From the NCBI GenBank assembly GCA_015478575.1, contig JADMIN010000155.1:1-6498 (forward strand): a stretch of DNA of 6,498 nucleotides, given 5' to 3'. The stretch is from Ktedonobacterales bacterium (lineage in GTDB: Bacteria > Chloroflexota > Ktedonobacteria > Ktedonobacterales > JADMIN01). The notes below the pieces were generated by a model. The model saw only the letters and a list, made by a program, of their open reading frames with translations, was not told the DNA's origin and searched no databases. A program made the position numbers and the translations under genes. This document shows, one piece after another, positions 1 through 5,555 of this stretch. The first letter of the stretch is position 1. The number at the start of each line of letters is the position of its first letter.

Positions 1-55
1 GAAAGTGGCGGGCCAGAAAGTGGCGGGCCAGAAAGTGGCGGGCCAGAAAGTGGCG
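1..55. repeat. 15-bp tandem repeat coding LSGPP in the mutS tail
   Basis: Three perfect copies of GAAAGTGGCGGGCCA start at 1, 16 and 31. A fourth copy starts at 46 and matches for its first 10 bases. The array is cut by the window edge, so the true copy number is unknown. On the minus strand each unit reads Leu-Ser-Gly-Pro-Pro in the mutS frame, and its 15-bp length keeps the frame whatever the copy number. Confidence 0.93.
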
Positions 56-2555
56 CGCTGGCGGGTGTCGCGTAGCCGCCCTGCCGCTCGGCGATGCTGG
101 GCGCCACGGGCGGAGGAGACGCGCGCAGCAGTTCCGCCGCACGCGTCGTCACCGCCACCGGCAGCCCCGCCATGCGGGCCACCTGCACCCCATAGCTGTG
201 ATCGGCGACGCCCGGCGTGACACGATGCAAGAAGACCGCCTCGCCATCCCGCTCAGCCACCTCCATGCGCGCGACCCGCAGACGTGCCAGCGCATCGCCC
301 AGCGCCGCCAGCTCATGATAGTGCGTGGCGAAGAACGTGCGCGCGCGCGTCTCATCGTGCAGGTGCTCGATGACCGAGCGGGCGATGACCAGCCCATCGC
401 GCGTGCTCGTGCCTCGCCCCACCTCATCGAGAATCACTAGGCTGCGTTCGGTCGCGTGGCGCAGAATATACGCCGTCTCCACCATCTCCAGCATGAAGGT
501 GCTCAGGCCACGTGCCAGGTCATCCTCAGCCCCCACCCGCGTGAAGATGCGATCCACCAGCCCGATACGCGCGCGCCTCGCTGGCACGAACGAGCCGACC
601 TGCGCCAGCAGCACGATGCTCGCCACCTGGCGCAGATAGGTGGATTTGCCCGCCATATTCGGCCCCGTCAGCAGAACGACACGCGCGCCCTCCACATCCT
701 CTAGCCCATCCAGCCTCGTATCGTTGGCAATGAACTCGCTACCATCGAGCGCCGCCTCCAAGATGGGGTGCCGCCCCGCCTCGATCTCCAGTTCCGTGGT
801 GTCGGTCAACTCCGGGCGCACGTAGCCACGAGCCTGCGCGACCTCGGCGAGTGCCAGCCACACATCCGCCTGCGCCAGCGCCGCCGCGGTCACGCGCAGC
901 CGCCCCTGCCACCCCGCCAGCTCACCCAGCAGCGCGGCATAGAGCCTGCGCTCAAGCGCCGCGATCCCCTCCTCGGCATGCAGCACCACCGCCTCGTGTT
1001 CTTTCAGTTCGGCGGTGACGTAGCGCTCGCCCGTGATCAGGGTCTGCCGCCGCTGATACTCCAGCGGCACACGGCCCACATTGGCCTTCGAGACTTCGAG
1101 GTAGTAGCCGAAGACACTGTTGAAGCCAACCTTGAGCGACTTGATGCCCGTGCGCTCGCGCTCAGTAGCTTCTAGCGCCGCGATCCAGCGACGCGCGTCC
1201 GCGATGGAAGCGACCAGCGCGTCCAGCTCGGCGTCACAGCCGGGCCGCACCAGCCCGCCGCCAGACGTGCCCGGCTCCGCGACCACCCGCGTGATCAACT
1301 CGCGCGCCTCCGCGCAAGGATCCAACGCGGCACGCAGCCGCTGCCAGGCGGGCGCGGTTGTCCGCCGCAGCGCCTCCACCAGGAGCGGCACCCGCGCCAA
1401 CCCCGCGTCCAGCGCATACAGCTCGCGCGGCGTCGCCGTGCTATGGACGACACGCGCGATCAGCCGCTCCAGGTCGCTCACACCGTCGAGCGCCGCCGCG
1501 ATACGCTCGCGCGCTCGCGCGGACGTAGAGACCGCCTCCACCGCATCCAGCCGCTCTTCGAGCGCCAGCCGGTCGCGCAGCGGCTGGAGCAGGGTGCGGC
1601 GCAGGTGGCGCGCCCCCATCGGCGTGCGCGTAGCATCCAGGATGGCCAGCAACGTCGTTGAGCGCCTGCCCACGGCGCTGGCGGCAGCGGATGGCTCAAC
1701 GACCTCCAGCGCGCGCCACGTCCGCCCATCCACCCCAACATATCCCTGCGTATCGTACGTGCGCAGGTCCGTCAGCAGAAGCGGCAAGGCGGGATTCATG
1801 CGCTCCAGGTACGCGAGGATGGCCCCCGCGGCGGTGGCGGCCAGCACCAGCCGCTCGCAGCCAAATGCGGCCAGATTCGGGGTGCCAAAGTGGCGACAGA
1901 GCCGGATGCGCCCAGCCTCGTGGTCAAAATAGTGGTCGAGAGCAGCGCCGAAGGCGAACGCGCCCAGCCAAGCATACGCATCGTCATCCCCCATCGGTTC
2001 GCCGCGCTCGGCGGCCAGCACCTCCGCGGGCCCCAGCCGCTGCACCTCCGCACGCAGCGCGTCAGGCAGCTCCTCGCCGCGCCACTGCGTGCAGGCAAAG
2101 GCCCCCGTGCTGACATCCACATAGGCCAGTCCAGCGCCGTTCGGACGCCCAGTCGCGGCATCGCGCCGCCCAAAGGCGATGGCGACGAGGTAGTTGTCGC
2201 GCGTGGCGGGCAGGCTGGTCGGCTCGACGATGGTGCCTGGCGTCAGGATACGGGTCACCGCGCGCTGTACCAGCCCACGCCCAGGCGGGGCCACCTGCTC
2301 GCAGATAGCGACCCGATAGCCGCGGGCCACCAGCCGTGGAATATAGGTATCCGCCGCGTGCAGCGGCACGCCCGCCAGCGGCACCCGCTCTCCCGTCCCA
2401 TAGCCGCGCGCCGTCAGCGCGATGCGCAGTTCCTGGGCGGCGACACGCGCATCCTCGTCAAAGAACTCGAAGAAGTCTCCAACTTGATACGCGAGCAGGG
2501 CATCGCGATGGTGCGCTTTGATCTCAAGATACTGGCGGCGTGCCGGCGATGTCAT
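1..2555 (-). CDS. mutS: DNA mismatch repair protein MutS (3' end beyond the window)
   Basis: MutS binds mispaired or looped bases and, with ATP and MutL, starts strand-specific repair. The frame is open from an ATG at 2555 to the left edge (851 residues, no stop), so the C-terminus lies outside. An in-frame TAG sits three codons upstream of this ATG, so no earlier start is possible. Visible motifs: N-terminal mismatch-reading Phe-X-Glu (F28-F29-E30 in GDFFEFF); the FGYYLEVSKAN core motif (about 482-492); Walker A GPNMAGKST (631-639); Walker B LDEVGRGTST with D710/E711; ATHYHEL (743-749); and the ADHSYGVQVARMAGLP segment just after. Order and spacing match full MutS1, with residue numbers close to E. 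coli MutS, so this is not the shorter MutS2. From about residue 835 the tail becomes a proline-rich LSGPP repeat where the usual linker to the C-terminal dimerisation/clamp-binding part would be. No frameshift is seen; start and P-loop are in the same frame. Many open frames on the opposite strand here are shadows. Confidence 0.97.
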   Translation of the reverse strand, partial: MTSPARRQYLEIKAHHRDALLAYQVGDFFEFFDEDARVAAQELRIALTARGYGTGERVPLAGVPLHAADTYIPRLVARGYRVAICEQVAPPGRGLVQRAVTRILTPGTIVEPTSLPATRDNYLVAIAFGRRDAATGRPNGAGLAYVDVSTGAFACTQWRGEELPDALRAEVQRLGPAEVLAAERGEPMGDDDAYAWLGAFAFGAALDHYFDHEAGRIRLCRHFGTPNLAAFGCERLVLAATAAGAILAYLERMNPALPLLLTDLRTYDTQGYVGVDGRTWRALEVVEPSAAASAVGRRSTTLLAILDATRTPMGARHLRRTLLQPLRDRLALEERLDAVEAVSTSARARERIAAALDGVSDLERLIARVVHSTATPRELYALDAGLARVPLLVEALRRTTAPAWQRLRAALDPCAEARELITRVVAEPGTSGGGLVRPGCDAELDALVASIADARRWIAALEATERERTGIKSLKVGFNSVFGYYLEVSKANVGRVPLEYQRRQTLITGERYVTAELKEHEAVVLHAEEGIAALERRLYAALLGELAGWQGRLRVTAAALAQADVWLALAEVAQARGYVRPELTDTTELEIEAGRHPILEAALDGSEFIANDTRLDGLEDVEGARVVLLTGPNMAGKSTYLRQVASIVLLAQVGSFVPARRARIGLVDRIFTRVGAEDDLARGLSTFMLEMVETAYILRHATERSLVILDEVGRGTSTRDGLVIARSVIEHLHDETRARTFFATHYHELAALGDALARLRVARMEVAERDGEAVFLHRVTPGVADHSYGVQVARMAGLPVAVTTRAAELLRASPPPVAPSIAERQGGYATPASAPLSGPPLSGPPLSGPPL

Positions 2556-2624
2556 CCTGGCCTACGCTTCTCAGGCGCCCCGCTTCTGGGCGCGGCGTGT
2601 TTGGCATCCTCATGCTGCTCGCCC

Positions 2625-2653
2625 ATTGTAGCACGCGCGTCTCCGCCCGTCAT
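2625..2653 (-). promoter_or_regulatory. Probable mutS promoter
   Basis: On the minus strand there is an extended -10, TGC-TACAAT (hexamer 2630-2625). A 4/6 -35 match, ATGACG (2653-2648), lies 17 bp upstream. Transcription would start near 2618, giving a leader of about 60 nt before the mutS ATG. The ribosome binding site is poor (only AGG next to the ATG). This is a motif-based prediction. Confidence 0.6.
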
Positions 2654-2740
2654 CCCGCCCCGCGGCTCCCGCGCGGCTGCGCGGCTGAGGCCGAGGGCGC
2701 TTCCCCATGCTCCCCTACCAGCCGCCGGTAGCCACCCGCC

Positions 2741-2770
2741 TTGACACGTGCCGAGCAAACGGGCTACACT
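2741..2770 (+). promoter_or_regulatory. Probable sigma70-type promoter of the DinB-like gene
   Basis: A perfect -35 TTGACA (2741-2746) and a -10 TACACT (2765-2770) are separated by 18 bp. The expected transcription start is near 2777. This argues against starting the downstream gene at the in-frame TTG at 2741, because that TTG is part of the -35 box. The same hexamers and spacing recur in front of the ABC ATPase gene at 5322-5351. Confidence 0.72.
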
Positions 2771-2830
2771 CCCCTGGGAGCAGGTGTATGGGCTTCCGGG
2801 CTGACGGCGGATTACCTGGAGGAGAACAAC

Positions 2831-3409
2831 ATGAGCGAGCCAGACGTCTTCATCATGGCCGAGCAAGCGTTCACGAAGATGGTTGATCAGATAAGAGCCG
2901 ATCAGTGGGACCTGCTCCTCCCATCCAGCGCAGCCAGCCAGCCAGGCACCACCCTGCGGCAACAGATCCAGCATCACGCCTACGATGACTCCTGGGTACC
3001 CGACACGCTCTCCGGCAAGACCATTGCCGAGGTGGGGGATACGTACGCGGGCGACTTGCTGGGCACTGACCCCAAAGCCAGTTGGCACACGATCACAGAG
3101 AGGACGCAAGCGGCGGTCCGCGCGTTCCACGACCTGGACCGCATCGTTCACCTTTCGTACGGCGATTTCCCCGCCCGCGACTACCTCAAGCACATCAGTG
3201 GCTTCCGCGGTTTGCAGGCGTGGGACCTGGCGCGCTTCATCGGGGCCGACGACCGGCTGCCCGATGATTTGGTCCAAGGGTTATGGGACGAGCTTGCGCC
3301 AGAAGCCGAGATGTGGCGACAATGGGGCGTGTTCGGCGCCCGCGTGGACGTGCCGGATGACGCGCCCCTACAGGACCGCTTGCTGGGGTTGACCGGCCGG
3401 AAGCCCTAA
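2831..3409 (+). CDS. DinB-superfamily protein, TIGR03086/maleylpyruvate-isomerase-like
   Basis: A 192-residue protein resembling the TIGR03086 branch of the DinB/YfiT four-helix-bundle superfamily, which includes mycothiol-dependent maleylpyruvate isomerase. Members are usually metal-binding and suspected thiol-dependent enzymes, but most have no known reaction and I assign none. The ATG at 2831 is chosen because GGAGGAG (2818-2824) lies 6 bases upstream and the promoter ends near 2777. Visible features: an N-terminal helix with AEQAFTKMVDQI; a His pair H48-H49 where the first metal ligand is expected; AWDLARFIGAD (130-140); and the typical C-terminal end DDAPLQDRLLGLTGR (176-190). In many relatives the segment before WDLA reads LVHGWDLA with a His ligand. 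Here it is LQAWDLA, with Gln129 in that place, though H121 is nearby. The protein is probably cytosolic: no signal peptide or membrane segment. It looks monocistronic and ends with TAA before a hairpin terminator. Confidence 0.85.
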   Translation: MSEPDVFIMAEQAFTKMVDQIRADQWDLLLPSSAASQPGTTLRQQIQHHAYDDSWVPDTLSGKTIAEVGDTYAGDLLGTDPKASWHTITERTQAAVRAFHDLDRIVHLSYGDFPARDYLKHISGFRGLQAWDLARFIGADDRLPDDLVQGLWDELAPEAEMWRQWGVFGARVDVPDDAPLQDRLLGLTGRKP

Positions 3410-3443
3410 AGCGCTGCCTGGCGGGTAGTCACGCGGATATGAG

Positions 3444-3477
3444 GGGAGCGCTTCACGGCGCTCCCGGCTTTCCTCTC
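3444..3477 (+). terminator. Hairpin terminator after the DinB-like gene
   Basis: An 8-bp perfect stem, GGGAGCGC (3444-3451) and GCGCTCCC (3458-3465), closes a 6-nt loop. It is followed by a pyrimidine stretch with several T residues (GGCTTTCCTCTC). It lies 35 bases after the stop codon at 3409. The convergent membrane-protein gene ends at 3521, so the hairpin may also stop that transcript, although the T-run on that side is poor. Confidence 0.7.
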
Positions 3478-3520
3478 GCCGTCTGGACGAGCGTATTGGT
3501 CGCCTCCCTAAAGCGCGCCC

Positions 3521-4000
3521 TCACTCCCGGCTCGCCAGCACCTCGTAGACCGCGACCGTCGTCAGCCCATACGCCAGGTGAGGGATCACATCCGCGGCCC
3601 AGCCCGAGACGCCCCAACCGCGCGGATCGCTCGCCCCCGTGGCCACGATGGGCGTATCGCTGGCGACCATCGCGAGGATACCGACGATGGCGCCAGCAAT
3701 GGGCGTCGAGACGCGCCCACGACGCCGCGCGCGAAGAAGGCCATACACCGTACCCACGGCCAGGCCGGTGGCATAGCCCAGGAGCGCACCCACCCCACTC
3801 CTGCGGTTGCGTGCTGTCTCATCCTGGGCGCCCGTACCAATCGTCGCGAGGCCCATTTTATCGGCCAGCAGACCGACCACCTTCCCTGGCGTCTCGCTCG
3901 ACGCTCGGCCACGCAGCGCCATATCGGCGTAGGTTGTCACATTGAGGGTGAGTGTCCCGACGGCCCCAGACAGCAGGCCACGACGTAGTGCATGCTCCAT
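3521..4000 (-). CDS. Small integral membrane protein of unknown function
   Basis: A 159-residue protein I cannot assign to a named family. It has an N-terminal hydrophobic stretch after RR (about 9-28, containing a Tyr-Ala-Asp-Met segment) and a polar region with ASSETPGKVVGLLADKMG (33-50). Three clearer membrane helices follow at about 69-90, 99-116 and 133-154. The first two are separated by the basic loop RARRRGR, which should face the cytoplasm. A Gly-rich loop DTPIVATGASDPRGWG (115-130) precedes the last helix. The start is set by AAAGGA (4013-4008). It stands 7 bases before the ATG at 4000 but only 1 base before the in-frame ATG at 4006, so the shorter form is preferred; the longer one would add Met-Ala. 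The gene is convergent with the DinB-like gene, and I see no partner gene and no convincing promoter. Membrane location is inferred from hydrophobicity alone. Confidence 0.75.
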   Translation of the reverse strand: MEHALRRGLLSGAVGTLTLNVTTYADMALRGRASSETPGKVVGLLADKMGLATIGTGAQDETARNRRSGVGALLGYATGLAVGTVYGLLRARRRGRVSTPIAGAIVGILAMVASDTPIVATGASDPRGWGVSGWAADVIPHLAYGLTTVAVYEVLASRE

Positions 4001-4013
4001 TGCCATGTCCTTT

Positions 4014-4289
4014 CATAGAGAGCGTTGCCCAGCCTGAGGAGTGGCGCCTCGCTAGCGCGGCATCCCAAGCGATCTTCGCCAGCCCACCACACACCCATCG
4101 TGCCGCTTCAGCGCGTCCGGTCCATGGAGCGCGGGCGGGCATGCGCGTGTACGCGCCATATCGCGTAGACATGCCGTGTGTCATGGCATCGCGGAGCACG
4201 CAGAAAGCGCGCCACCGACGCCCGCCCCCGTCACCCCGGTTCCGTCCACGGCCCTCACCCCCACACCCATTCCGCCTCGTCGCTGGCCC
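4014..4289. other. Non-coding spacer without recognised features
   Basis: This stretch lies between the membrane-protein gene and the tRNA promoter. Open frames exist on both strands, but none has a ribosome binding site with a sensible start or a recognisable protein. Their codon content looks like chance in GC-rich DNA. It presumably holds the membrane gene's promoter near its left side, but I found no good match. Confidence 0.5.
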
Positions 4290-4318
4290 TTGCGCGAACG
4301 AGAAGCGTGTGATAGGAT
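4290..4318 (+). promoter_or_regulatory. Probable tRNA-Ala promoter
   Basis: A -35-like TTGCGC (4290-4295) and a -10-like TAGGAT (4313-4318) are 17 bp apart. The predicted start near 4325 would give a tRNA 5' leader of about 80 nt that contains the whole 13-bp repeat array. Both boxes match four of six consensus bases, so this is a moderate prediction. Confidence 0.55.
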
Positions 4319-4330
4319 AGAGTGGCCGGT

Positions 4331-4392
4331 GCGAGAGCACGAGGCGAGAGCACGAGGCGAGAGCACGAGGCGAGAGCACGAGGCGAGAGCAC
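4331..4392. repeat. 13-bp tandem repeat, 4.8 copies, in the tRNA-Ala leader
   Basis: Four perfect copies of GCGAGAGCACGAG (4331-4382) are followed by a 10-base partial copy (4383-4392), 11 bases before the mature tRNA start. The units adjoin with no spacers, so this is not a CRISPR. The 13-bp period would shift a reading frame, and no gene reads through here, so the array is non-coding. The units are purine-rich on the plus strand, so the transcript would be expected to have little stable structure from the repeat itself. Confidence 0.93.
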
Positions 4393-4403
4393 ACACGACG
4401 CGC

Positions 4404-4476
4404 GGGCCTGTGGCGCAGCTGGGAGCGCGCCTGCATGGCATGCAGGAGGTCAGGGGTTCGAATCCCCTCAGGTCCA
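4404..4476 (+). tRNA. tRNA-Ala (anticodon GGC)
   Basis: The sequence folds into a full cloverleaf. Acceptor stem: GGGCCTG with CAGGTCC, including the G3-U70 wobble pair that is the main alanine identity element. D arm: GCGC/GCGC. Anticodon arm: CCTGC/GCAGG around the loop ATGGCAT, with anticodon GGC at 4437-4439; the A32-U38 pair is also usual for alanine tRNAs of this anticodon. Variable loop: AGGTC. T arm: AGGGG/CCCCT with loop TTCGAAT. The discriminator base is A at 4476. The next bases are CCC, so the CCA end is not encoded and must be added by the CCA-adding enzyme. It decodes GCC and GCU. The gene stands alone between a predicted promoter and a strong hairpin. Confidence 0.97.
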
Positions 4477-4477
4477 C

Positions 4478-4520
4478 CCACACAAGAACGCCTTCCATGA
4501 CGGAAGGCGTTCTTGTGTGG
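4478..4520. terminator. Perfect 19-bp-stem hairpin, bidirectional terminator
   Basis: An exact inverted repeat: arm 4478-4496, 5-nt loop ATGAC (4497-4501), arm 4502-4520. The centre of the stem is GC-rich (CGCCTTCC/GGAAGGCG) and the outer part reads TTCTTGTGTGG on either strand, acting as a broken U-tract. It begins 2 bases after tRNA-Ala and lies 62 bases beyond the stop of the convergent tetR gene, so it probably ends both transcripts. Confidence 0.85.
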
Positions 4521-4581
4521 ATGCCGCTCTCCGCTTCATGCTGTCGCTCTCCGCGGATGAGGCCATGCTCAACCACTTCAG

Positions 4582-5304
4582 CTAGCGGACGCGCGATGAG
4601 CACTCCGTAGGCCCCGTGGGCGTATGGATACCGCTAATGAAAATGTGGCGCAGCCCCTCCAGAATGCGGTCAAGAGAGTAGCCACGCTCGACCCGCAGAA
4701 AGCGCAGGTAGAGCGGATTCATGGCAAAGAGCAGCATATCGGCGGTATACGCCGTATCCAGTGGCGCGATCTCCCCATCCGCCACGGCTTGGGCCAGCAA
4801 CCCCACCAGCAGATCGTGCAACCACTGAAACCAGTGACCCTGACCGGGCGAGAGATCGCGCGATGCCAGGGCGTCGTCACACAGCTCGTCACACATCAGG
4901 CCGCGGACCTCGGTGGCGACAATCGCCTGAAGCAGGGCCACACTTTCGTTGACAAAATGCAGCGTGCGCGACAAGATACCATCGAGCCGCACCAGGGTGG
5001 GCGACGCGGCGGATTGTTCCATCCACGCCCGCACATCCTTGGCGAAACGCGCATGCTGCTCGTGGATGAGATCGCGGCAGAGGTCTCCCTTGTTGGCATA
5101 GCGCCGATATAGCGTCCCCTGCCCGATTCCGGCGGCCAGGGCGATCTGATGCATACTCACCGCCGCAACCCCAGCTTGCTCGAAGAGGTGACGCGCCACC
5201 GTCAGGATGCGCTGGCGATGGGCCGCGGCATCACGGCGTTCCCTCCGGGAGAAACCAGCAGCCGAAGATGAGACGCCGCTCCCCAATAGGTCCGGTTCCG
5301 CCAT
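4582..5304 (-). CDS. TetR/AcrR-family transcriptional regulator
   Basis: A 240-residue cytosolic repressor with the usual TetR layout. An N-terminal helix-turn-helix spans about residues 31-78 (RILTVARHLFEQAGV, then MHQIALAAGIGQGTLYRRYANKGDL), where GIGQGTLYRRY is the DNA-recognition part. A ligand-binding and dimerisation domain follows (about 80-225) with no recognisable ligand signature. The ATG at 5304 has GGGAG 8 bases upstream. Longer in-frame starts would enter the operators, so they are not preferred. The gene is divergent from the ABC ATPase gene, and two identical palindromes lie on both promoters. From this arrangement I infer that it represses itself and the transporter until a drug-like ligand binds. 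The stop (TAG) lies beside the shared terminator. Confidence 0.93.
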   Translation of the reverse strand: MAEPDLLGSGVSSSAAGFSRRERRDAAAHRQRILTVARHLFEQAGVAAVSMHQIALAAGIGQGTLYRRYANKGDLCRDLIHEQHARFAKDVRAWMEQSAASPTLVRLDGILSRTLHFVNESVALLQAIVATEVRGLMCDELCDDALASRDLSPGQGHWFQWLHDLLVGLLAQAVADGEIAPLDTAYTADMLLFAMNPLYLRFLRVERGYSLDRILEGLRHIFISGIHTPTGPTECSSRVR

Positions 5305-5321
5305 GTGGAGGACTCCCGCTC

Positions 5322-5351
5322 TTGACAAGTGGACAGGTGTCCAGTTACACT
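5322..5351 (+). promoter_or_regulatory. Promoter of the ABC ATPase gene
   Basis: TTGACA (5322-5327) and TACACT (5346-5351) are separated by 18 bp, with an expected start near 5358. The spacer contains a complete TetR-type operator (5331-5342), so bound repressor would block polymerase directly. The gene start at 5556 leaves a leader of about 198 nt. Confidence 0.72.
5331..5342. promoter_or_regulatory. Operator 1, GGACAGGTGTCC
   Basis: Inverted repeat GGACA-GG-TGTCC lying wholly between the -35 and -10 boxes of the ABC ATPase promoter. The same 12 bases recur 30 bp downstream. Position, symmetry and the divergent tetR gene make it the likely binding site of that regulator (inference). Confidence 0.75.
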
Positions 5352-5360
5352 CCGTGATGT

Positions 5361-5372
5361 GGACAGGTGTCC
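5361..5372. promoter_or_regulatory. Operator 2, GGACAGGTGTCC
   Basis: Second identical copy of the palindrome, in the same orientation and 30 bp from the first (about three helical turns). It covers the predicted transcription start of tetR on the minus strand and the first transcribed bases of the ABC ATPase message, so one site could serve both directions. Confidence 0.75.
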
Positions 5373-5378
5373 TGTTCC

Positions 5379-5407
5379 ATCGTAGCATATCCTGGGAACA
5401 CCGTCAA
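5379..5407 (-). promoter_or_regulatory. Probable tetR promoter
   Basis: On the minus strand TTGACG (5407-5402) and TACGAT (5384-5379) are 17 bp apart. Transcription would start near 5372, on operator 2, and run left across the ABC ATPase promoter into tetR with a leader of about 68 nt. The two promoters therefore face each other and their transcripts overlap by about 15 bases. Confidence 0.6.
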
Positions 5408-5421
5408 ACCAGGCACGCATG

Positions 5422-5510
5422 CGCGCGTAGATCAAGAGAGGCACGCGTCTACGCGCGTAGATCAAGAGAGGCGCGCGTCTACGCGCGTAGACAAGAAGAG
5501 AGGCGCGCCG
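5422..5510. repeat. 30-bp tandem repeat with internal palindromes in the ABC ATPase leader
   Basis: Two complete copies (5422-5451 and 5452-5481) differ at one base. A third, degenerate copy begins at 5482. A further partial, diverged copy seems to precede them near 5411. Each junction between units forms the perfect palindrome TCTACGCGCGTAGA (5448-5461 and 5478-5491; the second extends to 16 bp). The units are contiguous, so it is not a CRISPR. The array lies in the predicted 5' leader of the ABC ATPase message. It could be a second protein-binding site, an RNA structure element, or a neutral repeat. Confidence 0.88.
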
Positions 5511-5540
5511 GTGGCGCTCCCGCTCTGCGCCGCGTGAAGC

Positions 5541-5546
5541 AAAGGA
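5541..5546 (+). promoter_or_regulatory. Ribosome binding site AAAGGA of the ABC ATPase gene
   Basis: AAAGGA stands 9 bases before the ATG at 5556 and supports that start. The same hexamer is used by the membrane-protein gene at 4013-4008. Confidence 0.7.
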
Positions 5547-5555
5547 TATTCGCAC

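Noticed and set aside
1120..1932. 270-residue plus-strand open frame inside mutS
   Set aside because: It is rich in Arg and Ser with no domain, and lies antisense to conserved MutS core sequence. It is a GC-driven shadow, as are the others between 5 and 2521.
1890..2744. 284-residue plus-strand open frame over the mutS start
   Set aside because: It overlaps the mismatch-recognition domain of mutS in antisense and crosses the mutS promoter. No recognisable domain or ribosome binding site.
2741..2830. Longer N-terminus for the DinB-like protein
   Set aside because: The upstream TTG is the -35 box of the promoter, and a strong GGAGGAG site directs the start at 2831.
2552..3277. 241-residue minus-strand open frame
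   Set aside because: Antisense of the DinB-like gene, which has a better promoter, ribosome binding site and family match.
4404..4476. tRNA-Ala as an integration site of a mobile element
   Set aside because: No integrase gene is visible, and no direct repeat of the tRNA 3' end was noticed elsewhere in the window.
4176..4610. Open frames across the tRNA region on both strands
   Set aside because: They run through the 13-bp repeat, the tRNA and the terminator, so they cannot be real genes.
5422..5510. CRISPR array
   Set aside because: The repeats adjoin with no unique spacers, there are fewer than three good copies, and no cas genes are present. The same holds for 4331-4392.
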